This document shows, piece by piece, positions 8,168-16,493 of a DNA stretch of 64,000 bases. Location of the stretch: contig JAGNKU010000007.1 in NCBI GenBank assembly GCA_017999985.1, positions 1-64,000 of the forward strand, given 5' to 3'. Numbering within the stretch: the stretch's first letter is position 1; each line of letters begins with the position of its first letter. The notes under the pieces are model-generated. The model saw only the letters and a program-made list of their open reading frames with translations. It made no database searches and had not been told where the DNA came from. The translations under genes were made by a program, and so were the position numbers. This stretch comes from Phycisphaerae bacterium. GTDB lineage: Bacteria > Planctomycetota > Phycisphaerae > UBA1845 > Fen-1342.

Positions 8168-8192
8168 ATGGCTATTATTCCATTAATCCATA
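8167..8192. promoter_or_regulatory. Candidate ArsR operator
   Basis: Directly upstream of the repressor start is an AT-rich patch inside GC-rich DNA. It holds the 5-base inverted pair TATGG (8167-8171) and CCATA (8188-8192) around a second imperfect dyad, ATTATT-CC-ATTAAT (8174-8187, five of six positions pair). ArsR/SmtB proteins bind AT-rich imperfect dyads close to their own promoter. The dyads are imperfect and have slightly different centres, so this is a suggestion only. Confidence 0.35.
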
Positions 8193-8565
8193 CGTCGTCA
8201 AGCTGTCCGCCGATTTTTCCCTCGGGCAGCGTCGATCGCGAAACGTAACCTGCTGACAAATAGGCACATAGCGTGCGTTTGACATTCGTCGACGCGCATG
8301 CGGTTCTCTTCGTGTGCCGAGCGGCGTACGGGCTTCCTGGGCGGCTGCTCGTACCAGGGCGTGAGAATCGTGCCCCCGCGCCCAGCGCCGGGCGGCTCAC
8401 CAACCTTCCCGTCCACACGTCCCCACGCGTCCAGGCGTGCCCGCAATTCCTCGCTCCCTGCTTCCCTCGCTATCTCGATCCCCGCCGAGGCGCCGGGACG
8501 TCTCCGTCGTTCCGTGGCTCTCTCTTCTTCCGGCTGATTGCGGAGCACTAAATACTGACAGCGTC
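8193..8565. other. Intergenic region without recognisable gene
   Basis: About 370 bp separate the arsR start from the stop of the lipoyl-ligase-like gene; both flanking genes are on the minus strand. The only open frames here have no family resemblance, no good ribosome-binding site and biased composition. The part next to arsR must hold the operon promoter. I see no strong hairpin and no tRNA-like structure. Confidence 0.5.
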
Positions 8566-9309
8566 TTACCTTTTTTCCGTCCACTCGCGACCAACGTACC
8601 GCGCCCGCCGCGCGGCCACGTCCGCAAGCTGGGCCGCCGTCCACTGGGTCACGCACGCCTTCAGCTCCAGCGCCGCCGCCAGTCGCTCCAGAAAGCCGTT
8701 AATCCACCGCGCAACCACCTCCGCCGGCGGCTCGCCGAGGTCCGCACCCGGATGCGACGCGAACCGTTGACCCAGCAGCAACGACCCGTGCTGCAGCACC
8801 CGCCCCGGCAACCGCCGCTGGGCACTGCCCAACAGCTTCCGCGCGCCGATGATCAAATCCGTCTGCCCCGGCTTTTCGAAGCAGAAGAACGGCCCCGTCC
8901 GCGGCGTCGGCAGCGGGAAATGCTCCGGCGCGAGTTCCGCCGCTGGCCCGTCCGGCGACAGTGCCACCCGCCAGCACTCGTGTACCAGCCGATACAGCAC
9001 GGTCGGTGCGTGTGTCGCCGCCGGCACGCTGCTATCCAGCACCAGGCAGTACGTTACCTCGCGATCATGCAGAATCGCCCCGCCCCCCGTCAGTCGCCGC
9101 ACGACCGCCAGCGACCGCACATCCGCCGGCAGCCGCGCCACATCGGCGAATCGCTGGAAATACCCCAGGCTGATCGTCGGCGGATCCCACGCGTAGATGC
9201 GCACCGCCGCCGGCCGCACAGCCTCGTCGTACAGCAGGTGCTCGTCGCGGGCCATGTTCGTCGGCCCGTCCAGTGCGGCGTCGCGGAAGATGTACAGTGC
9301 CCGGCTCAC
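8566..9309 (-). CDS. Lipoyl/biotinyl protein ligase-family protein (LplA/LipM-like)
   Basis: A 247-residue protein of the BPL/LplA/LipB fold. Conserved elements are RRLTGGGAILHDREVTYCLV (the ligand-binding RRxxGGG loop, about residue 72), the lysine in IIGARKLLGSAQRRLPGRVL, and LQHGSLLLG. This is the pattern of lipoate-protein ligases and octanoyl transferases of LipM type, which attach lipoyl groups to 2-oxoacid dehydrogenase or GcvH subunits. The start is GTG 9309, fixed by a GTGA overlap with the permease stop codon. Which activity it has (ligase, octanoyl transferase or amidotransferase) cannot be decided from sequence. Confidence 0.82.
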   Translation of the reverse strand: MSRALYIFRDAALDGPTNMARDEHLLYDEAVRPAAVRIYAWDPPTISLGYFQRFADVARLPADVRSLAVVRRLTGGGAILHDREVTYCLVLDSSVPAATHAPTVLYRLVHECWRVALSPDGPAAELAPEHFPLPTPRTGPFFCFEKPGQTDLIIGARKLLGSAQRRLPGRVLQHGSLLLGQRFASHPGADLGEPPAEVVARWINGFLERLAAALELKACVTQWTAAQLADVAARRARYVGREWTEKR

Positions 9310-10613
9310 GCGGTCCGCGCCGCGGAGTTCAGCGCGTCGATCGGATCGAGCCGGGCGGCGGCGCGGGCCGGATACAGCCCGAACACCAGCCCGACAAAGG
9401 CCGACACGCCGAAGCTCAGCAGCACGCCCCACAGCGGAATGATGGTCTGCCAGTTGACGATCAGCGTAACGAGGTGCGCCAGGCCGATGCCCAGCGCGAT
9501 GCCGATCAGCCCGCCGAGCACGCTCAGGATCAGCGTCTGCACCAGGAACTGCGCGGTGATGTGGTAGCGTTTCGCACCCAGCGCCCGGCGAATGCCGATC
9601 TCACGCGTCCGCTCCGTCACTGACGCGAGCATGATGTTCATGATGCCGATGCCGCCGACCAGCAGCGAGATGCCGGCGATGCTGCCGAGCACGATCTGCG
9701 AGTTGCGCTTCACCTGCTCCGCCTGCTGCAGCAGCTCGAGCGGCACGGTGATCGTGAAGTCCTGGTCCTCGCGATTGTGCTGCAGCACGCGCTCGACCAG
9801 CCGCGACACGGCCAGCACCTGGTCCTCCGGCTCGACGTGCACGTAGATGTCGCTGAACTGCACGCTCTTCACTTCGCGCGACATCCCGGAGAACGACACC
9901 TTCGTGTCGCCGTAGCGGAGATCCGCGGTGGCCAGCGGCACGTACACGTCGCGGTTCAGGTCGCGGGCGGCAAGGCCCTTCGTCGGGTTGCCGGCAGTGA
10001 GCACCTCGCCGAGGATGCCGACGACGGTGTAGGGGACGGGGCCGGTGGAGCGGGCCTGCACGGTCAGCGTACGGCCGAGCGGGTCGTCATTGGGGAACAG
10101 GTTGCGTGCGACCGCCCAGCCGATGACGCAGACCTTCGCCCGGTTCTCGCTGTCCAGCCCAGTCAGCGGCCGCCCGCGCCGCACCTGCACGTTGACGACC
10201 TTGAAGAAGTTCTCCGTAGCCCCAAGCACGTGCCCGTCGTACTGGCGCGCCTCGTAGACGACCGTGTCCGCGACGTCGCGCAGCAGTACGAGATCAGCCA
10301 CGTTCGGCAGCGTGCGCAACCGCTCCACGTCGTCGCGCGTCAGCCCGTATTTCTTGATCATGTCCTGCTGCTTGCCGACCTGCTGCGACTTCGGGGGCTC
10401 CACGCTGCGCAGGATGATGTTCTGGCTGCCCAGCAGGCGGATCTGCGCCAATTGCTCGGCGGACGCGGCCTCGCCGATGCTCAACATGCAGATCACCGCT
10501 GCGACCCCGAAGATCACCCCCAGGGCCGTCAGCAGCGAGCGCAGCTTGTGGGCCCGCAGATCCCGCAGACCTAGCGCGAACAGCTCGACCGACAGCAGCG
10601 TGCGCAGCAGCAT
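9306..10613 (-). CDS. MacB/FtsX-like ABC permease without adjacent ATPase
   Basis: A 435-residue permease: N-terminal membrane segment with LRAHKLRSLLTALGVIFGVAAVI, a large extracytoplasmic MacB_PCD-type domain (about residues 55-290), and C-terminal segments including GGIGIMNIMLASVTERTREIGIRRALGA, the hallmark of the MacB/LolC family. No ATPase or adaptor gene is next to it: upstream is a DUF3467 gene and downstream a lipoyl ligase overlapping by four bases. It must use an ATPase encoded elsewhere. This is a different protein from the DevC-like permease at 1909-3123. Confidence 0.88.
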   Translation of the reverse strand: MLLRTLLSVELFALGLRDLRAHKLRSLLTALGVIFGVAAVICMLSIGEAASAEQLAQIRLLGSQNIILRSVEPPKSQQVGKQQDMIKKYGLTRDDVERLRTLPNVADLVLLRDVADTVVYEARQYDGHVLGATENFFKVVNVQVRRGRPLTGLDSENRAKVCVIGWAVARNLFPNDDPLGRTLTVQARSTGPVPYTVVGILGEVLTAGNPTKGLAARDLNRDVYVPLATADLRYGDTKVSFSGMSREVKSVQFSDIYVHVEPEDQVLAVSRLVERVLQHNREDQDFTITVPLELLQQAEQVKRNSQIVLGSIAGISLLVGGIGIMNIMLASVTERTREIGIRRALGAKRYHITAQFLVQTLILSVLGGLIGIALGIGLAHLVTLIVNWQTIIPLWGVLLSFGVSAFVGLVFGLYPARAAARLDPIDALNSAARTA

Positions 10614-10632
10614 CGCCCACCCACCTGCGGCA

Positions 10633-10968
10633 TCAGACCGGCGGATTCTCCGGCCGGCGCTGCGGCGGCAACTCGATCGGGCCGAAGCGGTCTTCGTGCG
10701 CTTTCACCGCCTGCTGCAACGCCAACAACAGCCGCTTCGCGTTCGCCGGCAGCAACATCAGCCGGTGCGACACCCTGATCGTCGGCTGAGGGACGTTGGG
10801 CAGCGGCGAGTTCGCGCCCAGGTAGATCACCATCTCGTCGGGCGAACCGGCCAGCGCGAAGAAGTTCGCGTAGACCGTCTCCATCGTGCCCGTGTCCAGC
10901 CGAATCTGTTGCTGTTGCGGCTGGGGGCGCGGCGGCGTGGGTTGCTCGTTCTCCTCACCGAAGATCAT
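10633..10968 (-). CDS. DUF3467 family protein
   Basis: A 111-residue soluble protein matching the DUF3467 family: ETVYANFFALAGSPDEMVIYLG in the first half and ISHRLMLLPANAKRLLLAL-type sequence (here VSHRLMLLPANAKRLL) in the second. The N-terminus is a Gln/Pro-rich lead. The function of the family is unknown. ATG 10968 has GGAG 8 bases upstream. That Shine-Dalgarno lies in the 3' arm of a small hairpin, CACTC-TG-GAGTG on the minus strand (10974-10985), which could mask it. It sits 19 bp upstream of the MacB-like permease gene. Confidence 0.8.
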   Translation of the reverse strand: MIFGEENEQPTPPRPQPQQQQIRLDTGTMETVYANFFALAGSPDEMVIYLGANSPLPNVPQPTIRVSHRLMLLPANAKRLLLALQQAVKAHEDRFGPIELPPQRRPENPPV

Positions 10969-11038
10969 AGTGGCACTCCAGAGTGTATGGGTTGCAGACC
11001 ATAGTGTAGCCCCCTGCGGACCGGCGTGCGAGTCGCGG

Positions 11039-11926
11039 TCAGGTCCGTAGCGCGTACACGCCGACCACGTCCAGCAAGGTCGCTGGCACAAGCAGCCGCG
11101 CACGCAGCGCCCGGGGCGCGACGCGCAGCAGCGCCGCGACCAGCCGCCCGAACCTGCCGCGCGACTTGCCTAGCCGCTCCACAATGTACGCCAGCGGCAC
11201 CCAGTTCGTCTCGCGCACCACCGCCCCCACGCGGCAGCCCGCGCGCGCCAGCAGACCGCGCAAGCACGACGGCGTGAAGAAGAACAAATGCTCGGGCAGG
11301 TTGAACAGGTGCCATCCGGCTCCGCTCACCCGCGCACACAGCGACGCCAGATCGCCGGTCGAGAGCGCCAGCACGCCGCCCGGCCGCAGCGCCGCCCCCG
11401 CGCGGCCGAGCACGCCCGCCGGATCACGCACGTGCTCGATCACATCCCAGAGGCAAACGCAGTCGAACATCGCCGCCGGCAGGTCCAGGTCCTCGATCGC
11501 CTGGCTGGTGACCGGCAGGCCGCGCTGCCGGGCCCGCTCGGTCGCGTAGGCGCTGACCTCGACGCCGGACACATCCCACCCAGCCCGCCGGGCCTCGGCC
11601 AGGAACACGCCCGTACCACAGCCGATCTCCAGCAGTCGCCCTGGCGTGGACGCAGCGCGCAATCGACGGATGCGACGCAGCCGGGCGCGGGCCGTGCGGG
11701 CCACGCCGGCCTCGAGCGCCGCGTAGTCGTCGTACCCCTTTACGTCCGCGGAAGACTGGAAGTAGCTTTCGTCGTAGAAGGCGTGCGGGTCGAAGGCCGG
11801 CCACGCCCACCACCCGAGCCCGCACTCCGGACAACGCAGCAACGCGGCGCCGTTGCGCAGCTCGCAGGCACGCCGCGGCGGCTGCCCGCACAGGACACAC
11901 GTGGTCGGCGGGCCGGCGGCGTTCAC
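11039..11926 (-). CDS. SAM-dependent methyltransferase with N-terminal zinc ribbon
   Basis: A 295-residue class I methyltransferase (Methyltransf_23 type). The N-terminus holds two CxxC pairs, CVLCG and CPECG, spaced as in a zinc ribbon. The SAM-binding motif I reads LLEIGCGTGVFLAEA (about residue 100), followed by FDCVCLWDVIEHVRDP. This architecture is common in O-antigen and secondary-metabolite methyltransferases with unknown acceptors. The GTG start at 11926 overlaps the panB stop as GTGA. Substrate unknown. Confidence 0.82.
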   Translation of the reverse strand: MNAAGPPTTCVLCGQPPRRACELRNGAALLRCPECGLGWWAWPAFDPHAFYDESYFQSSADVKGYDDYAALEAGVARTARARLRRIRRLRAASTPGRLLEIGCGTGVFLAEARRAGWDVSGVEVSAYATERARQRGLPVTSQAIEDLDLPAAMFDCVCLWDVIEHVRDPAGVLGRAGAALRPGGVLALSTGDLASLCARVSGAGWHLFNLPEHLFFFTPSCLRGLLARAGCRVGAVVRETNWVPLAYIVERLGKSRGRFGRLVAALLRVAPRALRARLLVPATLLDVVGVYALRT

Positions 11927-12774
11927 GGCGTCCGCTCGCCGCCACCACCACGCAACCCGTAAACATGTTCCGGCCCGGGGTAGGTACCGCGATCGATGTC
12001 CTCGACGAAGCGGCGCATCGCGGCCAGCATCGTCGGCCCGAGCTGCGCGAGCACCGGGACGAACCGCGGCGGCCGGATCGTGCTCAGGCCCACCAGGTCC
12101 TGCGTCACCACCACATGTCCGTGACATGCCGGCCCGGCGCCGCAGCCGATCACCGGCACATCCACGGCCGCCACGACCGCCTGCGCCGCGTCGGCCGACA
12201 CGGCTTCGAGCAGCACCATGATCGCCCCCGCGGCCACCATCCGGCGTGCATCCGCAACGAGCGCCGTGATGGAATCCGCATCGCGCGCCTGGGCCCGATA
12301 GCCATCGGGCGAGAGCACGTCCTGGGGACGCAAGCCGAGATGGGCAATCGCCGGGATTCCCGCGGCGCTGATCGCGGTGACCAGCCGCTCGTCGCCGGAA
12401 CGGGTCTCCAGCTTCACGGCATCACACCCGGCCACTTCACAGTACCGGCGTGCGGCCGTGACCGCGACGTCGACTCCGCCCGAGAGCGATTCGTAGGGCA
12501 TGTCCCCGACGAGATAGACATTCGGCGCCCCGCGGCGGACGGCTTCACCCAGGACCAGCATCAGCTCCAGGGGCGCCGAGCGCGTATTCGGACGGCCCAG
12601 GATGACGGTAGCGAGCGAGTCGCCGATCAGGAGCATGTGGACACCGGCGGCCTGCGCAAGCGCGGCGGTCGGATAATCATAAGCCGTCAGCATGGCGATC
12701 TTGCGGCCGGCGGCCTTCATGTTCCGCAGGCGAGCGAGGTCGATGCGTTCCTGAGCCGACGCGGGCGTGGTCAT
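11923..12774 (-). CDS. panB: 3-methyl-2-oxobutanoate hydroxymethyltransferase (PanB)
   Basis: A 283-residue TIM-barrel enzyme of the ketopantoate hydroxymethyltransferase family, which transfers a hydroxymethyl group from 5,10-methylene-THF to 2-oxoisovalerate in pantothenate synthesis. Counterparts of the metal ligands are present in GDSLA, DMPYES and AVKLET, the catalytic glutamate in VLLEAVS, and the family block GCGAGPACHGHVVV near residue 200. The sequence is divergent: the usual GDSLGMxxQGH is GDSLATVILGRP. ATG 12774 matches the normal N-terminus; an in-frame ATG at 12834 would add 20 untypical residues. No panC or panD is in the window. Confidence 0.85.
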   Translation of the reverse strand: MTTPASAQERIDLARLRNMKAAGRKIAMLTAYDYPTAALAQAAGVHMLLIGDSLATVILGRPNTRSAPLELMLVLGEAVRRGAPNVYLVGDMPYESLSGGVDVAVTAARRYCEVAGCDAVKLETRSGDERLVTAISAAGIPAIAHLGLRPQDVLSPDGYRAQARDADSITALVADARRMVAAGAIMVLLEAVSADAAQAVVAAVDVPVIGCGAGPACHGHVVVTQDLVGLSTIRPPRFVPVLAQLGPTMLAAMRRFVEDIDRGTYPGPEHVYGLRGGGGERTP

Positions 12775-13030
12775 AGCGAGTGTTCCAGGTTCAAGATCAG
12801 GTGCATGACTATCAGACACGGGCACCCGCGCCAAGCCGGCGCGACGCTCCCGGAGGCGTGATTATCGTCCCGCCGCCGCCCCGCGGACAGCGGAGCTACG
12901 ACATTCTGTCCACCGTTGAAACATAATAGCTTTGACCGGGCAAGAACTATTTGAATGCTTCCCCTTAGCCGGCGGTGGCGGCATGGGGCCGTTCCCGGTG
13001 CGCCGGCAGTCCATGGAACCCGAGGTCTCC

Positions 13031-13234
13031 ATGAGCGTGGACAGTGTCGCAGCTTCCCAGATCGCGATCACACAGGCCCGGGTCCAGTCCGAGGTCTCTC
13101 TGAGCGTGCTCAAAATCGCCCAGGATTCCGCCCGGCAGGTAGCCGGGCTTGTTCAGCAGGCCGTGGAAGCGGCGGCCGAGACGCTCGCGCCCGCGCCGGA
13201 AGTCACACCCGGGCGGGTGGACCTTTATGGATAG
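13031..13234 (+). CDS. YjfB-family putative motility protein
   Basis: A 67-residue protein beginning MSVDSVAASQIAITQARVQSE... and ending GRVDLYG. This matches the short YjfB family (putative motility protein): about 60 residues with an SVDSxAxS start, a single amphipathic helix and a V-D-x-x-G end. The ATG at 13031 has GAGG 6 bases upstream. An in-frame ATG at 13013 and a longer frame from 12932 are less likely. The next gene, 84 bp downstream, is a c-di-GMP regulator, which is consistent with a link to motility or surface life. Confidence 0.72.
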   Translation: MSVDSVAASQIAITQARVQSEVSLSVLKIAQDSARQVAGLVQQAVEAAAETLAPAPEVTPGRVDLYG

Positions 13235-13318
13235 GCCAGGCCGGGGCTGGCGGTGGCGCGTCCCGGTGAACGCACCGGGTAGCAGCCGCGTACTTAAGTT
13301 GGTCCCGACGGATACGAC

Positions 13319-14938
13319 ATGCAAGCGAACCCGGTAGACGTCTGTATCATCGACGACGACGCGGACCAGCGCGCGCTGCTGTTCCGCCGTCTATTGGGGG
13401 CCAAGTTCAGCGTCATCGAGGCGGTGGACGCGGAGTCGGGGCTCGTGCAGCTCCGTCACCACCGCCCGCGCGTCGTCGTCTGCGACCTGGTGCTGCCTGG
13501 CATGAACGGCACGGAATTCTGCCGCCAGGTGCGCAGTGACCCGGCACTGGACGGCACGTACCTCATTCTGGTGACGGCGTGCAACGACCGCGAGACGAAG
13601 CACCAGGCCTTGAACGCCGGCGCGGACGACTACCTGGTCAAGCCCTTCGATCAGGAGGAATTGAGCGCGCGGCTCCGCAACGGCCTGCGCGTGAGTAAGC
13701 TCCAGGAGCGCCTGCGGCATGCCGCGGTCACCGACGGCCTGACGAACCTCTGGAACCATGCCCAGTTCCGCGAGCTGCTCGACCGCGAGTTCGCCCGCAC
13801 GCGCCGCTATGGCGGCGTCGTTTCGCTGCTGATGCTTGACCTGGATCACTTCAAGGTCGTCAACGACACCTACGGGCACGAGACCGGCAACCTCGTGCTC
13901 ACCGCCACCGCGCGCCACATGCTGCATATGGTCCGCGACACGGACGTGGTCTCGCGCTACGGCGGCGAGGAATTCACCGTCATTTGCCCCGCGACCAGCC
14001 TCGATGATGCCGCGCATCTGGCCGAGCGCATCCGCCAGACGATCCCGCAGCACGTGCGCGTGCCGAATTGCGCCGATGTCTCGGTCACGGCGTCGATCGG
14101 CGTGTCCGCGACGACGGACCCGCGCGTCACGTCCGTGCGTGACCTGATCGACCTGGCCGACCAGGCCCTGTACCTCGGCAAGCGGCGCGGCCGCAACCAG
14201 GTCGTCCGCTGCGATGCGCTCGACGACACGCCGTCCACGCCGCACGTCGAGCGCGGCGAGGTGGACCGCCTGCAGAAGCAGGTCATGTCGCTCAGCATGC
14301 AGGCGAAGCAGTTGTGCCTGCAGAGCGTGTGGGCGCTGGTGCAGGCGCTCGAGGCGCGCGACCGCTTCACCGCGTGGCATTCGCGCAACACGACGTACTT
14401 CGCAACGGCGCTCGCCGAGGCGGCCGGCCTGCCCGAGCCGTTGCGCGTGGCCATCGCGAACGCCGCCATGCTGCACGACCTGGGCAAGATCGGCGTAGCG
14501 GACGACATCCTGCAGAGTGCGACGCCGCTGTCGGAGGCGGAGTCGGCGGTGTTGCGGCAGGTGCCGCTGATCACGTGCAAGATCCTCGAGCCGCTGCGCG
14601 TGTTCGAGACGGAGACGCTGATCATCCGCCACGTCCGCGAGCGCTTCGACGGCACTGGCTACCCGTTTGGACTCGCGGGCCGGACCATCCCGGTCGGCTC
14701 GCGCCTGCTGGCCGTGGCCGAGACGTTCGAGGCGCTCACGAGCGAGCGCCCCTACCGCGCCAGCCTGACCATGGAGCACGCCCTGCACGTGATCGAGGCC
14801 GAAGCCAACAAGCAATTCGACCCGGAAATGACGACGCTGCTGGCGCGCGTGCTCGAGGCCCAGCGCGACCGCTGGCGGGCGCGCGTGCAGCGCGCCCAGG
14901 CCGAGCTGCGCCGCGCGTCCGCGCAGCCCAAACCCTGA
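13319..14938 (+). CDS. REC-GGEEF-HD-GYP response regulator for c-di-GMP
   Basis: A 539-residue three-domain protein. The receiver domain (about 5-120) has the acidic pocket IDDDAD, phospho-acceptor Asp56 in VVVCDLVLPG and Lys108. The diguanylate cyclase domain (about 135-297) has the active GGEEF at 215-219 and an RxxD inhibitory site (RDTD, 206-209). The HD-GYP phosphodiesterase domain (about 325-525) has His-Asp at 386-387 and GTGYP at 445-449. Both synthesis and breakdown of c-di-GMP therefore look possible in one phosphorylation-controlled protein. No histidine kinase is adjacent. ATG 13319 is the natural start just before the first beta strand. Confidence 0.92.
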   Translation: MQANPVDVCIIDDDADQRALLFRRLLGAKFSVIEAVDAESGLVQLRHHRPRVVVCDLVLPGMNGTEFCRQVRSDPALDGTYLILVTACNDRETKHQALNAGADDYLVKPFDQEELSARLRNGLRVSKLQERLRHAAVTDGLTNLWNHAQFRELLDREFARTRRYGGVVSLLMLDLDHFKVVNDTYGHETGNLVLTATARHMLHMVRDTDVVSRYGGEEFTVICPATSLDDAAHLAERIRQTIPQHVRVPNCADVSVTASIGVSATTDPRVTSVRDLIDLADQALYLGKRRGRNQVVRCDALDDTPSTPHVERGEVDRLQKQVMSLSMQAKQLCLQSVWALVQALEARDRFTAWHSRNTTYFATALAEAAGLPEPLRVAIANAAMLHDLGKIGVADDILQSATPLSEAESAVLRQVPLITCKILEPLRVFETETLIIRHVRERFDGTGYPFGLAGRTIPVGSRLLAVAETFEALTSERPYRASLTMEHALHVIEAEANKQFDPEMTTLLARVLEAQRDRWRARVQRAQAELRRASAQPKP

Positions 14939-15028
14939 ACCCCATCGCGAACACACGCCCCCTGACGAGGCGGGCCCCGCCCACTGCCGGGCGAGGCCCT
15001 TGGAGGGGTTACCAGGAGGAGTTGTGCA

Positions 15029-15235
15029 TCAGCGGCGCCGGAGCAGCACGCCAAGCGACACAAGGAGCAGGGAAGCCGGTTCCGGAATGGGCATGATCGC
15101 CAGGTCGCCACATTCGACCGGCGGCAGCCCATCGGGCAGCTCCGGACCAAACTCGGGGCCAAGCCAATAGCCCGAGCCGTCGGCCGCGAAGCTGTCCAAC
15201 TGACTGAAGTAGTGCGGATAACCTCCGCAGGGCGC
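15029..15235 (-). pseudogene. PEP-CTERM protein, C-terminal remnant
   Basis: The last 68 residues of a minus-strand frame look like a genuine secreted-protein tail ending with the sorting signal IPEPASLLLVSLGVLLRRR: PEP motif, hydrophobic helix and arginine end, as recognised by exosortases. Upstream of 15235 the same frame turns into low-complexity Arg/Pro sequence that is the antisense of the neighbouring pseudogene. No signal peptide or start can be found. I read it as a 5'-truncated leftover whose breakpoint lies next to the plus-strand ATG at 15238. No exosortase gene is in the window. Confidence 0.6.
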
Positions 15236-15237
15236 CG

Positions 15238-16454
15238 ATGGCAACGAAGCCGTCAACTCCTCCGTTCCTTGACCACGCCCGGGCCGTTGTGCGATCGCTC
15301 CGCGGCGCGTTCGCCTAGTCCTTGACCTCCGTGGGCGCCGACCCTCAGGACCCGCAATTGCTGAGTCGGTCCCTGGGACTGAACCGGAACCTGGCCTGGA
15401 AAATCTCGAAGATCGTCCAAGCGGACGATCCATCCGTCGCGCTGCAGCAGATGCCCGGGGCCGCCGGCATCAAGATCTTCCTCCGCTGCATCGAGCACGC
15501 CGGGGCCACCGAGCGCGTTCTCCAGACCGCCCGCGACGCGATCCGCGAGTATGAGCGGCTCATCCGCGTGCACTCCGGCGATCGCGCCACGCTCGACATC
15601 ATGGGCAGCGAGCTCAGGCCGGCCGGCAGCAGCGTGACGAGTATCACCGCAAGCCGCTCTTCCAGGGCGCAAGCTGCGTGTGGGGCGCGCAAGCACGCGT
15701 CATCCTGAAAGTCGGCGTCGTTGGGCCGAACCCGGAGCCCGGCCTCCTCGACTTCGCCTCGCTCAGCGCCCTGATCGACTTCCGCCGGTTCCGGCCCGAC
15801 GTCACATGGGTCATGGCTGCGCGGCATTCGAGCAATGACGACGGCACCGAAATGTCCCCACCGGCCTCGGAGCCCATCGATCCCCGCTACAGCGAGTCCG
15901 ACCAGGCGCCGCTGATAGCGGATTTCTGCTCGCAGCCACTGCCGGAGTTGCGGCGCTTCCGCGACCCGACCGGCACAAGCTTCGAGCTGGCGGAAGGCCC
16001 GGTCGGCAACACCGGCGCCATCACGTGCGTGGTGGGCACGATCCAGCGCCGCATCCCGTACTATCGCACCCCGGCCAACGAGTGGGGCGAACACTCCGCG
16101 ATGTGCGACACCCCCGCCGAGTTGCTGATCCTGGACCTCTTCTTCCACGAACGGTTCACGTTCGCCATCCCGCCCGAGCCCGGCCTGTACAGCGAACTGG
16201 GCGCGTCAATCCCCTATCCGGGGCGCGGCCGCGAACGCAATCGCCTGCCGCTGAACGAGCCCCTCACCGACCCGGGCAGCGGCCCGCTGCTCCTGGCCAC
16301 GCCGGGGATCCGCCGCTACAGCCAGATGGTGCAGACGATGTTCGACCGCACGGGCTGGAACCCGACCGAGTTTCACGGCTTTCGGATGAAAATCGCCTAC
16401 CCGGTGCGCCCAACCGCGCTGGTGCTGCGTTACCGGCTGCCCGAGGCGCCGTAG
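15238..16454 (+). pseudogene. Uncharacterised protein gene broken by a stop codon and a frameshift
   Basis: Reading from ATG 15238, one frame gives MATKPSTPPFLDHARAVVRS, meets TAG at 15316-15318, and continues in the same frame with a protein-like sequence (ADPQDPQLLSRSLGLNRNLA) to about 15633. The continuation to the stop at 16454 is in the frame one base back: DEYHRKPLFQGASCVWGAQA... A single-base deletion near 15634-15636 would explain this. Restored, the product would have about 405 residues, with a helical, possibly DNA-binding N-terminus and a mixed alpha/beta C-terminus. I do not recognise its family. Two lesions argue for a decayed gene, though the deletion could be a sequencing error and the stop could be real. 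Confidence 0.65.
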
Positions 16455-16493
16455 ACGGCGCGTTGTCGAAAAAGCCTGCGCCGCGGTGGCGTG

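Noticed and set aside
8198-8656. Overlapping open frames in the arsR upstream gap
   Set aside because: They are Arg-rich or Pro-rich on both strands, lack ribosome-binding sites and match no family I know.
13391-14956. A 521-codon minus-strand open frame
   Set aside because: It mirrors the REC-GGEEF-HD-GYP gene, whose motifs are complete on the plus strand.
14969-14981. GGCGGGCCCCGCC hairpin after the c-di-GMP regulator as a terminator
   Set aside because: A realistic loop leaves only a 4-bp stem and no T-run follows.
16456-16493. Terminator after pilT
   Set aside because: A T5 run exists on the minus strand, but the stem before it is only about 4 bp; evidence is too weak to list.
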